The notes beneath the pieces are model-generated. The model searched no databases, was not told the DNA's origin, and saw only the letters and a list, made by a program, of their open reading frames with translations. Source: Terriglobia bacterium (GTDB taxonomy: Bacteria > Acidobacteriota > Terriglobia > Terriglobales > Acidobacteriaceae). Taken from it: a stretch of 64,000 bases of DNA. Location of the stretch: positions 248,001-312,000 of the forward strand of contig JAIQGF010000008.1 in NCBI GenBank assembly GCA_020072845.1, in the 5' to 3' direction. Positions 53,932 to 62,391 of this stretch are shown piece by piece. Position 1 is the stretch's first letter, and every line of letters begins with the position of its first letter. Made by a program: the position numbers and the translations under genes.

Positions 53932-56250
53932 ATGAGAATCCTGACCCGCTACATCCTGAGCGAGGTGCTCTCGCACGCCCTGATCGGCGTGGCGATCTTC
54001 ACCTTCGTGATTTTCCTGCGGGACCTGGAGCGCATCCTGGAACTGGTGGTGCGCAACAGCGCGCCGCTGCCCAGCGTGGCCGAGATCTTCTTTCTGACCA
54101 TGCCCGGCGCGCTCACCGTCACCATTCCCATGGCGGTGCTGGTGGGAATCCTGATCGGGCTGAGCCGGCTGGCGGCCGACAGCGAGGTCACCGCCATGCG
54201 CGCCAGCGGCATCGGGCCGGGTACCTTCGTCCGCATCCTCGCCATTTTCGTGACCATCGCCTGGCTGCTGGCCCTGGCCAACAACGTCTTCATCGCGCCG
54301 CGCTCCGCGTCGGCTCTGGCGCGCCTGCAGAACCGGCTGAAGAGCAGCCAGGTATCGTTCGAGATCCAGCCCCGCGTCTTCTACGAAGACTTCAAGAACC
54401 TGGTGCTCTATGTCCAGGACGTCAGCAGCGCCGAGGGCGCCGCGCTGTGGAAGGGCGTATTCGTCGCCGACATCAGCAATCCTTCCGCGCCCATGATCAC
54501 CGTAGCGCAAAAGGGCGTCGCCGTCAGTGAAGGCCCGGACAAGCTCCGGTTGCACCTCGAGAACGCATCGCGGCATGAAACCGACCCGCGGCGCCCGCGG
54601 GAGAATGACATTTACACCTTCCGGGAGACCGAAATTTTTCTCCCGCTTCCGGCGCCCCAGAATCCGCCCAGCAGCGTTACCCCGGCGGCCGAGATGAGCA
54701 CTTCGGAACTGCTGCAGCGCATGCGCGATAACGGGCCGAAGAGCCGGGCGTCCGCCATCGAGTTCCACCGCCGCCTGGCGCTTCCCACCGCCTGCATCGT
54801 GCTGGCGCTGGTGGGAATTCCCCTCGGCCTTTCGGCGAAGAAGGGCGGCAAGAGCACCGGTTTCGTGCTCACCATCGGCCTGGTGTTCCTCTATTACTTC
54901 CTCTCGCTGGCGGGAATGTCGATGGCGCGCCAGGGCAAGATTGCCGCCGGGCCGGGCTTGTGGCTGGGCAACATCGTGTTCCTCTTCGGCGGACTCTTCC
55001 TGCTGTGGCGCTCGGAGCGGATGCCGATCGATATTTTCTCCCTGCGCCATTTCTGGGCGGAACTGGCAGCCAGGTTCAAGGCGCGCGTGCCGGCGGTCCG
55101 GGGCGAAGGCGGGGCGTTTGAACGCGCTGCCAATCGCAAGCGCGTGTTCAGCGCGCATTTTCCGCTGATCATTGACGACTACATCCTGCGCGATTTCTTC
55201 GTCTACCTGGGCATGATCCTGAGCACCTTCCTCATGCTGCTGCTGGTCTTCACCTTTTTCGAGCTGCTGGGCGACATCGTGCGCAATCGCGTGCCGCTGG
55301 TCATGGTCGGTCAGTACCTGGTCAACGTGACGCCGTACTTCATCTACAACACCACCCACATCAGCGTGCTGCTGGCGGTGCTGGTGACCTTCGGCCTGAT
55401 GCAGAAGGCGAACGAGATCACCGCCATGAAGGCCACCGGCATCAGCATCTACCGCGTGATCCTGCCGGTGATGGTGATTGCCGCCATTCTCGCCACCGGA
55501 CTCTTCTTCTTCGAGCAGCTCTACCTGCCGCATGCCAACAAACGGCAGGACGCGCTGCGTAACCAGATCAAGGGCAAGCCGGCGCAAACCTATCTGCGTC
55601 CCGACCGCAAGTGGATCTTCGGCCAGCGCTCCGACATTTATTACTACGAGTTCTTCGACGCCGAGAGCAATCGCTTCGGCAGCATTTCCATTTTCGAATT
55701 CGATCCCAAGACTTTCGAGTTGAACAAGCGTATTTATGCCACGCGCGCGCACTGGTCCGACACGCTCCAGAAGTGGATCTTCGAACAGGGCTGGGAGCGC
55801 TCGTTCCGCGGTTCGGCGATCGAGGCTTACCGCCCCTTCGATGTCGAGACCTTTGCCGAACTGCGCGAGCCGCCCGGCTACTTCAAGAAGGAAGTGAAGC
55901 AGTCGTCGGAGATGAATTACGAGGAGCTGAAGAACTACATCCACGACCTGCAGCAGAGCGGATTCGATGTGGTTCGGCTGCGGGTGCAGTTGCAGAAGAA
56001 GTTCGCGTTCCCCATCATCACCTTCGTCATGGCGATGCTGGCGGTGCCGTTTGCGCTTACGGCCGGACGCCGCGGCGCGCTGGCCGGTGTGGCCACCGCG
56101 GTGGGCATTGCGGTGGTTTACTTCATCGTCTCCGGCCTGTTCGAAGCCATGGGCAATACCAACCAGCTTCCCCCGGCCCTGGCCGCCTGGTCTCCCGACC
56201 TGCTGTTTGCGCTCGCCGGGGGTTACATGATCCTAAAAGTGCCGACGTAG
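53932..56250 (+). CDS. LptF-LptG fusion: LPS transport permease in one chain
   Basis: 772 residues, about twice the length of a single YjgP/YjgQ permease. The first half (about 1-365) starts RILTRYILSEVLSHALIGVA and the second half (about 405-772) starts again LIIDDYILRDFFVYLGMILS. Each has the order two or three spans - periplasmic beta-jellyroll - three spans, and the RASGIG / KATGIS coupling motif (EVTAMRASGIG, EITAMKATGIS) for LptB. It extracts LPS from the inner membrane with LptB and passes it to LptC/LptA; these partner genes are not in the window. Confidence 0.9.
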   Translation: MRILTRYILSEVLSHALIGVAIFTFVIFLRDLERILELVVRNSAPLPSVAEIFFLTMPGALTVTIPMAVLVGILIGLSRLAADSEVTAMRASGIGPGTFVRILAIFVTIAWLLALANNVFIAPRSASALARLQNRLKSSQVSFEIQPRVFYEDFKNLVLYVQDVSSAEGAALWKGVFVADISNPSAPMITVAQKGVAVSEGPDKLRLHLENASRHETDPRRPRENDIYTFRETEIFLPLPAPQNPPSSVTPAAEMSTSELLQRMRDNGPKSRASAIEFHRRLALPTACIVLALVGIPLGLSAKKGGKSTGFVLTIGLVFLYYFLSLAGMSMARQGKIAAGPGLWLGNIVFLFGGLFLLWRSERMPIDIFSLRHFWAELAARFKARVPAVRGEGGAFERAANRKRVFSAHFPLIIDDYILRDFFVYLGMILSTFLMLLLVFTFFELLGDIVRNRVPLVMVGQYLVNVTPYFIYNTTHISVLLAVLVTFGLMQKANEITAMKATGISIYRVILPVMVIAAILATGLFFFEQLYLPHANKRQDALRNQIKGKPAQTYLRPDRKWIFGQRSDIYYYEFFDAESNRFGSISIFEFDPKTFELNKRIYATRAHWSDTLQKWIFEQGWERSFRGSAIEAYRPFDVETFAELREPPGYFKKEVKQSSEMNYEELKNYIHDLQQSGFDVVRLRVQLQKKFAFPIITFVMAMLAVPFALTAGRRGALAGVATAVGIAVVYFIVSGLFEAMGNTNQLPPALAAWSPDLLFALAGGYMILKVPT

Positions 56251-56298
56251 GGACAGGGTTTTAGGTTTTAGGCGTTAGGCACAACTCAGGACTAAAGA
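56251..56298. repeat. TTTTAGG/GTTAGGC word repeats
   Basis: GTTTTAGGTTTTAGGCGTTA with neighbouring variants in the spacer between convergent lptFG and the anti-sigma gene, and ACTAAAGACTAA on the other side. Confidence 0.55.
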
Positions 56299-57051
56299 CT
56301 AATTCGCCCGCTTCAGCAACTCCGCCAGGGCGCTCACGTCTTCCGGCGCCGCATCGCTGACCACGAAAAACTGCAGCCCAGCGCGGTTCCACGTCTCGAC
56401 ATTGAAAGCACGCGAGCGCCACGCCTTTGCTGACGACGGCAACAGCCGCGCGAAATCGCCGCGGTCCTGCAAGACAAACACCGACAGGTGATGCTTCCGC
56501 ACGTCATAAATAAGGTGCGCGCCGGGCTCGCTGTCGAGATACACCATCCGCCCGCCGGCCAGGGTGAACGGCGTTCCCGTCAACTCCGGCAAATCAAACG
56601 TGAACGGCAGCTTGCCCGCAAACCACGGCTTCACGGTGTGCCGGTCGCTGGATACCACGTCCACCGGCGAGGCACTGGCCAGAGCGGTGATGTGGCTATC
56701 CACCACGCCCGCGATCAACTGGTCGCGCGCCGCCGTCCGTGACGGCAGCACGATCGCCAACCCGAGGCCAATCACCACCACAGCCGCCAGCGCGAGGCCC
56801 AGCGCCCATTGCCATCCGCCGCGCGCCGGCTTGGCCGCAATCTGCCGGAGCACGCGCGCGCGCAATTCCGGCGCCGGGGTGTACCGCTTCCCCGCCGTCG
56901 CCGTGACGCGCTTCAGTTGCATGATCTGCACAATCTCCGCCGTGCACGCCGGACATCCGGACAGATGCTCAGCCATGGAGCGCATCGTGTCCGGGGGAAG
57001 CTCCGCGTCGGCATACGCATCGAGTTTTGATTGCCAGGCTTCGCAGTTCAT
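56299..57051 (-). CDS. Zinc-type (ZAS) anti-sigma factor with one membrane span
   Basis: 250 residues. The N-terminus has the zinc anti-sigma motif C3...H29-x3-C33-x2-C36 (AEHLSGCPACTAEI), a span at about 84-105 (WALGLALAAVVVIGLGLAIVL), and an extracytoplasmic part of 140 residues (PWFAGKLPFTFDLPEL, GAHLIYDVRKHHLSVFVL) shared by many membrane anti-sigma proteins that bind a sensor signal. It should hold the ECF sigma factor encoded just upstream (9-nt gap) inactive until released. The release signal is not visible; redox or copper is a guess from the target operon. Confidence 0.88.
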   Translation of the reverse strand: MNCEAWQSKLDAYADAELPPDTMRSMAEHLSGCPACTAEIVQIMQLKRVTATAGKRYTPAPELRARVLRQIAAKPARGGWQWALGLALAAVVVIGLGLAIVLPSRTAARDQLIAGVVDSHITALASASPVDVVSSDRHTVKPWFAGKLPFTFDLPELTGTPFTLAGGRMVYLDSEPGAHLIYDVRKHHLSVFVLQDRGDFARLLPSSAKAWRSRAFNVETWNRAGLQFFVVSDAAPEDVSALAELLKRAN

Positions 57052-57060
57052 ATCTTCCGT

Positions 57061-57612
57061 CTATCGCGCCGCTGTTCCCTTCTTCTGTTCATAGCCGGAC
57101 TCCATCAGTTTCTGCCGCGCCGACTTGCGCGCGCGGGCCAGCCGCGACATCACCGTCCCGATGGGAATGGACAACGTCTCGGAAATTTCCTGGTACGACA
57201 TTTCCTCCACGTCGGCCAGCAACAGCACTTCGCGGAACGGCACCGGCAGGGCTTCGATCGCCTGCTGCAACGCCTCGCCGAGGTCCTGGGTGATCACCAG
57301 CGTCTCCGGCGTATGCGACGAAACCGGCAGCACCCGGTCCTCGTCCCCGGGTTCCAACGGCTCGGTATGCGCGCCGCTCAGCCCGCTACGCGAGGTCAGG
57401 AACGTATTGCGCAGGATCTTGAATATCCAGGCGCGAAAGTTCGTGCCCGGCCGGAACGAGCCGAAGCCCTTCAGAGCCTTGGCGTAAGTTTCCTGGACAA
57501 GGTCCTCGGCCTGGTGCCGGTCCTGCGCCAGCCAGTGCGCGAAGTTATAGAGCGAATCGAACAGTGGCAGGGCCAGCGCTTCGAATTCCGCGTTGTTGCC
57601 GCTATCCCACAA
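57061..57612 (-). CDS. ECF-family RNA polymerase sigma factor
   Basis: 183 residues from TTG 57612, with AGGTGG at good distance. Region 2: LPLFDSLYNFAHWLAQDRHQ AEDLVQETYAKAL with FRAWIFKILRNTF; region 4: LPVPFREVLLLADVEEMSYQ, EISETLSIPIGTVMSRLARA (as motif pieces). It is paired with the membrane anti-sigma gene downstream. Its own leader carries GGAATA-N15-GGTT, as does the divergent phosphoesterase operon, so it probably transcribes both. Confidence 0.93.
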   Translation of the reverse strand: MWDSGNNAEFEALALPLFDSLYNFAHWLAQDRHQAEDLVQETYAKALKGFGSFRPGTNFRAWIFKILRNTFLTSRSGLSGAHTEPLEPGDEDRVLPVSSHTPETLVITQDLGEALQQAIEALPVPFREVLLLADVEEMSYQEISETLSIPIGTVMSRLARARKSARQKLMESGYEQKKGTAAR

Positions 57613-57626
57613 ATTCCACCTGTGCT

Positions 57627-57651
57627 AACCGCCGAGCCTGAATTTTATTCC
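57627..57651 (-). promoter_or_regulatory. Candidate ECF promoter of the sigma gene
   Basis: Minus-strand GGAATA (57651-57646), 15-nt spacer, GGTT (57630-57627). The expected start point leaves only about 8 nt of leader before the TTG. Confidence 0.55.
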
Positions 57652-57672
57652 GCAAATTAATTTCGTGCAGCG

Positions 57673-57697
57673 GGAATAAACCGCCGCCGGCCCGGTT
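57673..57697 (+). promoter_or_regulatory. Candidate ECF promoter of the phosphoesterase operon
   Basis: Plus-strand GGAATA (57673-57678), 15-nt spacer, GGTT (57694-57697), then about 34 nt to the ATG with GGGAGGG in between. It has the same element and spacing as the promoter facing the other way, the expected sign of a sigma-specific regulon. Confidence 0.6.
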
Positions 57698-57730
57698 GTG
57701 CACGCCGATAGCCCGTATCGGGAGGGACAC

Positions 57731-58702
57731 ATGACCGACTTCGACCGCCGCTCGTTCCTGAAGATTTCCGGCGCCGCCCTGGGCATCGGCGTGCTGTACC
57801 AGGTTGCGCCGCTGGCCTCCGCCGAAGCCTCCGAGACCTTTCGCCTGCTGGGACGCCACAGCGGCGAAGCGGTTACACCGTTTTCCTTCATTCAACTCAG
57901 CGACGCGCATGTCGGCTTCAATGGCCCTCCCGACCCGCTGGGCACCAAGGCCTTCGAGCGCGCCGTGGAAATGGTCAACGTGCTGCCGCATCAGCCTGAT
58001 CTGGTCCTGTTCACCGGCGACTTGACCCACGACAGCGAGGACAAGGACGTCCACGCCAAGCGCATGGCAAATTTTCGCGATATCGCCGGCCGCCTCAAGG
58101 CGAAGAAGTTGATGTGCGTGCCCGGCGAACACGACGCTGGTCTGGATGGCGGCGCGCTGTTCCGCGACAACTTCGGTCCCAGCAACTACTCCTTCGACCA
58201 TCGCGGCGTGCACTTCATCGCCCTCGACAACGTCTCCCGCGCCAAGCCCGAGGTCGGCCCCGAGCAGCTTGCCTGGCTGAAGAAAGACCTGGCGCGCTTC
58301 TCCAAGTCGGCGCCCATCGTGGTCTTCACCCACCGCCCGCTGTTCGACCTCAAGCCGGAGTGGGAATGGTTCACCATCGACGGCGACGACGTCATGAACG
58401 CGCTCGCCGGCTACGAAAACGTCACCGTGCTCTACGGGCACATCCACCGCGACGACGAGCACCATGAAGGTCACGCGCACCACTACGCCGCGCGCTCGCT
58501 CATCTTCGCGTTTCCTGAGCCCACGGCTCCGGCGAAGAAGCCCTACCCGTTCGACAAGGACCAGCCATTCAAGCGTCTCGGAATCCGCGTGGTCAGCGCC
58601 GCGCCCAAGCAGCCCATCGCGGTGCAGGACGTGGAACTCACGCTGCGCGAATACTCCGGACTGAACGGCATCCAGCAAATTTTGAAGACACCCACGCTAT
58701 AG
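57731..58702 (+). CDS. Tat-exported metallophosphoesterase
   Basis: 323 residues from ATG 57731 (GGGAGGGA upstream); the longer frame is not used. The Tat signal is DRRSFLKISGAALGIG. The calcineurin-like metal site is spread as usual: QLSDAHVGF, VLFTGDLTHD, CVPGEHDAG, VVFTHRPLF, and LYGHIHRDDEHHEGHAHHYA. It cleaves a phosphomono- or diester outside the membrane; the substrate is unknown. It is the first gene of an operon with a CuA-type cupredoxin (9-nt gap) and a cytochrome c, under the predicted ECF promoter. Confidence 0.9.
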   Translation: MTDFDRRSFLKISGAALGIGVLYQVAPLASAEASETFRLLGRHSGEAVTPFSFIQLSDAHVGFNGPPDPLGTKAFERAVEMVNVLPHQPDLVLFTGDLTHDSEDKDVHAKRMANFRDIAGRLKAKKLMCVPGEHDAGLDGGALFRDNFGPSNYSFDHRGVHFIALDNVSRAKPEVGPEQLAWLKKDLARFSKSAPIVVFTHRPLFDLKPEWEWFTIDGDDVMNALAGYENVTVLYGHIHRDDEHHEGHAHHYAARSLIFAFPEPTAPAKKPYPFDKDQPFKRLGIRVVSAAPKQPIAVQDVELTLREYSGLNGIQQILKTPTL

Positions 58703-58711
58703 GAGAGGGTC

Positions 58712-59074
58712 ATGCGTTTGCCACATCGCCGAATCACGCTCGCCGTGCTGCTCGTTCTCGGTGTCGTCGCGCTCGTTCCACATCGCACGCGCGCGCAGGA
58801 TCCGAAGGTCATCAACATCACCGCCAAGCGCTTCGAATTCAGCCCCAATCAGATCACGCTCAAGAAGGGCGAGCCGGTGAAGCTGCTGCTGACCTCCGCC
58901 GACGTCGTCCACGGCTTCTTTCTGAAGCCGCTGAAGATTGATGAGATCATCCAGCCCGGCAAGACCACCGAAGTGAACCTGACGCCGCAGACTGCGGGCA
59001 CCTACCTGCTGATCTGCGACCACTTCTGCGGCGTCAACCATGCCGCCATGAACATGAAGGTTATCGTGGAGTGA
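58712..59074 (+). CDS. Exported cupredoxin with a CuA-type site (COX2-like)
   Basis: 120 residues, signal peptide to about 29 (TRAQ). The C-terminal ligand block CDHFCGVNHAAM gives C102-x3-C106-x3-H110-x2-M113, the CuA pattern of cytochrome c oxidase subunit II, and a His in DVVHGFF (about 69) supplies the other ligand. There is no COX2 membrane hairpin. It probably carries electrons between a periplasmic donor and an oxidase, or a partner such as the cytochrome in the next gene, which overlaps its stop. Confidence 0.88.
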   Translation: MRLPHRRITLAVLLVLGVVALVPHRTRAQDPKVINITAKRFEFSPNQITLKKGEPVKLLLTSADVVHGFFLKPLKIDEIIQPGKTTEVNLTPQTAGTYLLICDHFCGVNHAAMNMKVIVE

Positions 59075-59571
59075 TGGTGGCCCGGCGTAGTGCAGGTTTC
59101 GCAATGGCGGTTGCTTCCCTGCTGGCACTGGCGGCCTGCCGCGTCAGCCCGCCGGGACGCACCGAAACCGCGGTGATGACCACCATCAAGCGTTGGGTGA
59201 CCGTGGGCGGAACCAAGAAGCAGAATCCCCTGCCGGCGACGGCGGAGAACATCCATCGCGGCCAGCAGGTTTTCTCCTCCTACTGCGCCGCCTGCCACGG
59301 ACTTGATGGCCAGGCGACGGGGGTGCCGTTCGCCGCCGCCATGTCGCCGCCCATCCCGGAATTGAATTCTCCCTCGGTGCAGGCCTATACCGACGGGCAG
59401 CTCAAGTGGGTCATCACCAACGGGCTTAGCCCGTCGGGCATGCCCGCGGCCAAGGGCATCCTGCGCGACGAGGAGGTGTGGGCCATCGTCACCTACCTGC
59501 GCCACCTTCCCGCCAAGGGCAGCCTGGGCGAACCCGCCATGTACAGCGGCGACCCAGGCGGAAAGCGTTAA
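59074..59571 (+). CDS. Lipoprotein cytochrome c
   Basis: 165 residues from ATG 59074 (or GTG 59071 that overlaps the cupredoxin stop). Lipobox LALAAC at about residue 22; a single haem site CAACH in SSYCAACHGLDGQ, and axial Met in LSPSGMPAAKG; EEVWAIVTYLRHL is the C-terminal helix typical of class I cytochromes. It is membrane-tethered outside the cytoplasm and probably exchanges electrons with the CuA cupredoxin; this pair resembles the donor side of a cytochrome oxidase chain. Confidence 0.9.
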   Translation: MVARRSAGFAMAVASLLALAACRVSPPGRTETAVMTTIKRWVTVGGTKKQNPLPATAENIHRGQQVFSSYCAACHGLDGQATGVPFAAAMSPPIPELNSPSVQAYTDGQLKWVITNGLSPSGMPAAKGILRDEEVWAIVTYLRHLPAKGSLGEPAMYSGDPGGKR

Positions 59572-59646
59572 CCACGGATTTCCACGGATTACACGGATCA
59601 ACTTCTTGAGATCCTCATCCGTGACAATCCGTGTCGATCCGTGGTT
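59571..59646. repeat. Long imperfect inverted repeat after the cytochrome gene
   Basis: ACCACGGATTTCCACGGATT.. (59571-59600) faces ..ATCCGTGACAATCCGTG TCGATCCGTGGTT (59617-59646): repeated CACGGAT units on one arm and ATCCGTG units on the other, able to form a stem of about 25 bp with mismatches. It follows the stop directly and may terminate or stabilise the transcript. Confidence 0.65.
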
Positions 59647-59719
59647 GAGGTTCTTTGCCCGGAGCGTAACGCCTCTCCCCTGAAGCCTACGCTGTTAGAA
59701 TCACATCTATATTTCAACC

Positions 59720-61567
59720 ATGGTGAAGGAACTCCGACCGCTGTTTCCGTACATGAAGAAGTACCGCCGCGGTTTTGTCTGGGGCGGGATCACGGTGTTG
59801 CTCAACAACGGCATCTGGATCCTGGGCCCACTGGTCATCCGCGGCGCGGTAAACGACCTGCAGGGCTGGCACGACGGCAAGCTGGCCGCCGATGTCATGG
59901 CGCACAAGTTGCTGATCTGGGCGTTGCGGCTGGTGGCCGTCATCGCCGCGAAGGGCGTGTTCCAGTTCCTGACCCGCTGGATCATGATCGGCATCTCGCG
60001 CGACATCGAATTTGACCTGCGTAACGATCTCTTCCGCCACCTGGAACAACTTTCCTACTCCTATTACCAGCGCATGCGGACCGGCGACATTATGGCGCGC
60101 GCCACCAACGATCTGAACGCGGTGCGCAACCTGCTCGGTCCCGGCATCATGTACACCGCCAATACCCTGGTGCTGAGCGTCTTCGCGCTCGCCATCATGA
60201 TCAGCATCAGCCCCAAGCTGACGCTCTACACCTACGCGCCCCTTCCCATCATCAGCATCGTGGTGCAGTACTTCGGCCGGCGGATTCATGAGCGCTTCGA
60301 AAGAATCCAGGCCAGCTTTGCCGATATCTCTGCGCGGGCGCAGGAGAATTTTTCCGGCGCGCGCATCATCCGCGCCTTTGCCCAGGAAGACGCCGAGATC
60401 GCCAGTTTCGAGACCGCCAATAAGGAATACATTCGCCGCAGCCTGAAGCTGGTGCGGCTGATGGGCATGCTGTGGCCGACCCTGGAATTGCTTCTTGGAA
60501 TGGCGGTGGTGCTGGTGCTCTGGCTGGGCGGGCGCGAGGTGCTGCTGGGACAAACGCGAATCGACCTGGTCTCAATCCTGGGGACCAAGACGACTCTATC
60601 GCTGTCTGGCAGCATGACGGTCGGTGATTTCGTTGCGTTTAACACATACATGGTGCAGCTCACCTGGCCGGTCATCGCGCTGGGTTGGGTGATTAACCTC
60701 TTCCAGCGCGGCACCGCTTCCATGGTGCGTATCCAGGAGATGTTTGAGCAGAAGCCGGAAGTCGCGGACGTCTCCGTCGTCCATGGCGATGGAGCGCGCT
60801 CGCCCGCGAGCGCGCCTTCCATCCGCGGCGAGCTCGAATTCCGCCATCTGAGCTTCAGCTACAACGGAACGCAAGTGCTGAGAGACATCAACCTCAAGAT
60901 TCCCGCCGGCAGCAGCCTGGCCATCGTCGGCCCGACGGGCTCGGGAAAATCCACTCTGGTGAGCCTGATCCCTCGCGTGTATGACGCGCCCGAAGGCGCC
61001 ATCCTGCTGGACGGCCGGCCCATCCGCGAATTCCCGCTCGAGGGGTTACGCCGCAGCATCGGCTTCGTGCCCCAGGAAACGTTTCTCTTCAGCGACACGG
61101 TGCGGGAGAACATCGCTTTCGGGGTGGAGACTTCCACCGACACGCAGATCATGGAGGCTGCGGAGGGCGCCAACATCGCACGCGACATCGCCGCCTTCCC
61201 GGAGAAGTACGGCACCATGGTCGGCGAGCGCGGCATCACCTTGTCAGGCGGCCAGAAGCAGCGCACCGCGATCGCCCGCGCCCTGGTCCGCGATCCGCGC
61301 ATCATGGTGCTCGACGACGCGCTCTCCAGCGTGGATACCTACACCGAAGAAAAAATCCTCAACCACCTGCGCGAAGTGATGCATGGCCGCACCACCATCT
61401 TCATCTCGCACCGCGTCTCCACCGTGCGCAGTGCGGACCGCATCGCGGTCTTGTTCGATGGCCGCATTGTTGAGCTGGGCACGCATGACGAGCTGCTCGC
61501 CCTCAACGGCTACTACACCGGCCTGTACAACAAGCAACTGCTCGAAGAGGAGCTGGAGACGGTGTAG
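59720..61567 (+). CDS. ABC exporter half-transporter (MsbA/multidrug type) with altered Walker B
   Basis: 615 residues: six spans (about 20-330) then ATPase. Walker A GPTGSGKST, Q loop FVPQETFLFSDTV, signature LSGGQKQR, H loop ISHRVST. Walker B is IMVLDDALSSVD: the catalytic Glu after the Walker B Asp is Asp (D533), as in the degenerate site of heterodimeric exporters such as TM287 or BmrC. An insert of about 15 residues (RIDLVSILGTKTTLSLSG) precedes the fifth span region. No partner half lies next to it. It exports a lipid or drug-like substrate. Confidence 0.88.
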   Translation: MVKELRPLFPYMKKYRRGFVWGGITVLLNNGIWILGPLVIRGAVNDLQGWHDGKLAADVMAHKLLIWALRLVAVIAAKGVFQFLTRWIMIGISRDIEFDLRNDLFRHLEQLSYSYYQRMRTGDIMARATNDLNAVRNLLGPGIMYTANTLVLSVFALAIMISISPKLTLYTYAPLPIISIVVQYFGRRIHERFERIQASFADISARAQENFSGARIIRAFAQEDAEIASFETANKEYIRRSLKLVRLMGMLWPTLELLLGMAVVLVLWLGGREVLLGQTRIDLVSILGTKTTLSLSGSMTVGDFVAFNTYMVQLTWPVIALGWVINLFQRGTASMVRIQEMFEQKPEVADVSVVHGDGARSPASAPSIRGELEFRHLSFSYNGTQVLRDINLKIPAGSSLAIVGPTGSGKSTLVSLIPRVYDAPEGAILLDGRPIREFPLEGLRRSIGFVPQETFLFSDTVRENIAFGVETSTDTQIMEAAEGANIARDIAAFPEKYGTMVGERGITLSGGQKQRTAIARALVRDPRIMVLDDALSSVDTYTEEKILNHLREVMHGRTTIFISHRVSTVRSADRIAVLFDGRIVELGTHDELLALNGYYTGLYNKQLLEEELETV

Positions 61568-61573
61568 CCGTTT

Positions 61574-61676
61574 CTTGGCTTTTAGCTCTTAGCTCTTAGC
61601 TTTTAGCCAGAACGGAACCGGACAGTGATGGCCTTTTTCTCCGGCTAAGAGCTCTAACAGCTAAGAGCCAAAAGCT
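61574..61676. repeat. GCTTTTAGCTCTTAGC word repeats, inverted
   Basis: GGCTTTTAGCTCTTAGCTCT.. (61578-61608) and ..GGCTAAGAGCTCTAACAGCT.. AAGAGCCAAAAGC (61645-61675) are complementary arms about 40 nt apart. The second arm ends directly at the methyltransferase ATG (AAAGCTATG), taking the place of a ribosome site. Confidence 0.7.
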
Positions 61677-62360
61677 ATGAAGCGCGTGGTCACCCCGGAA
61701 CTGCTGGATAGCGATGCGGCGACGCCGGCCGAAGTCCAGCAAACGCTCGCCGACTTGCGGCGCATCAACCGCTGGTTCGGCGGCATCAGCACCACCCGGC
61801 GCATGCTGGAGCAGGTGGTTGCGCGCCTTGGAAAACGCTCTTCTGCCCCCACCGAACTTACCCTGCTCGACGTCGGCGCCGGTTCCGGCGATGTCTCTTT
61901 GTCCGCGGCCCGTCAAATCCGGCCGCCAGCCCAGATCAGAGTCACCCTCATGGACCGCATGCCGGCACACCTGCCGCGCAACGGTACCGGTACGGTCGCC
62001 GGCGATGCCCTGGCGCTGCCATTCCTCGACGGCAGCTTCGACCTGGTGACCTGTTCCCTGCTGATCCATCACCTCGAGCGCGAGCAAATCGTGCATTTCG
62101 TCAACCAAGCGCTGCGCGTCGCGCGCGTCGCCGTTTTGCTGAATGACCTCCGCCGCGAGCCTCTCCACCTCGCCCTCATGTACGCCGGTTATCCTCTGTT
62201 TGCCCGCCTGACGCTGCACGACGGCATCGCCTCCGTGCGCCGCGCCTACACGCCGCAAGAGCTGAAATCAATCCTTGGGAATACCCAAGCCGCTGCCGTC
62301 GAGATGGGAAACCGCTATCTCTACCGCATGGGAATTATTGTGTGGAAGGATGTGCGGTGA
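61677..62360 (+). CDS. SAM-dependent methyltransferase (class I)
   Basis: 227 residues. SAM-binding motif I ELTLLDVGAGSGDVSL, acidic LMDRMPAHL, motif III DALALPFLDGSFDLVTCSLL, IHHLEREQIVHFVNQALRVA, and RRAYTPQEL near the end. It resembles the UbiE-like methyltransferases that act on lipids, quinones or polyketides; the substrate is not known. Its start abuts a word repeat. It is convergent with a second methyltransferase. Confidence 0.85.
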   Translation: MKRVVTPELLDSDAATPAEVQQTLADLRRINRWFGGISTTRRMLEQVVARLGKRSSAPTELTLLDVGAGSGDVSLSAARQIRPPAQIRVTLMDRMPAHLPRNGTGTVAGDALALPFLDGSFDLVTCSLLIHHLEREQIVHFVNQALRVARVAVLLNDLRREPLHLALMYAGYPLFARLTLHDGIASVRRAYTPQELKSILGNTQAAAVEMGNRYLYRMGIIVWKDVR

Positions 62361-62391
62361 ATACCTTGCTCCGGCCTTGCGCCTTGAGCCT

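Noticed and set aside
53926-55944. 672-codon minus frame opposite lptFG
   Set aside because: His/Gln/Asp-rich translation without motifs; the plus strand encodes the LptF/LptG permease.
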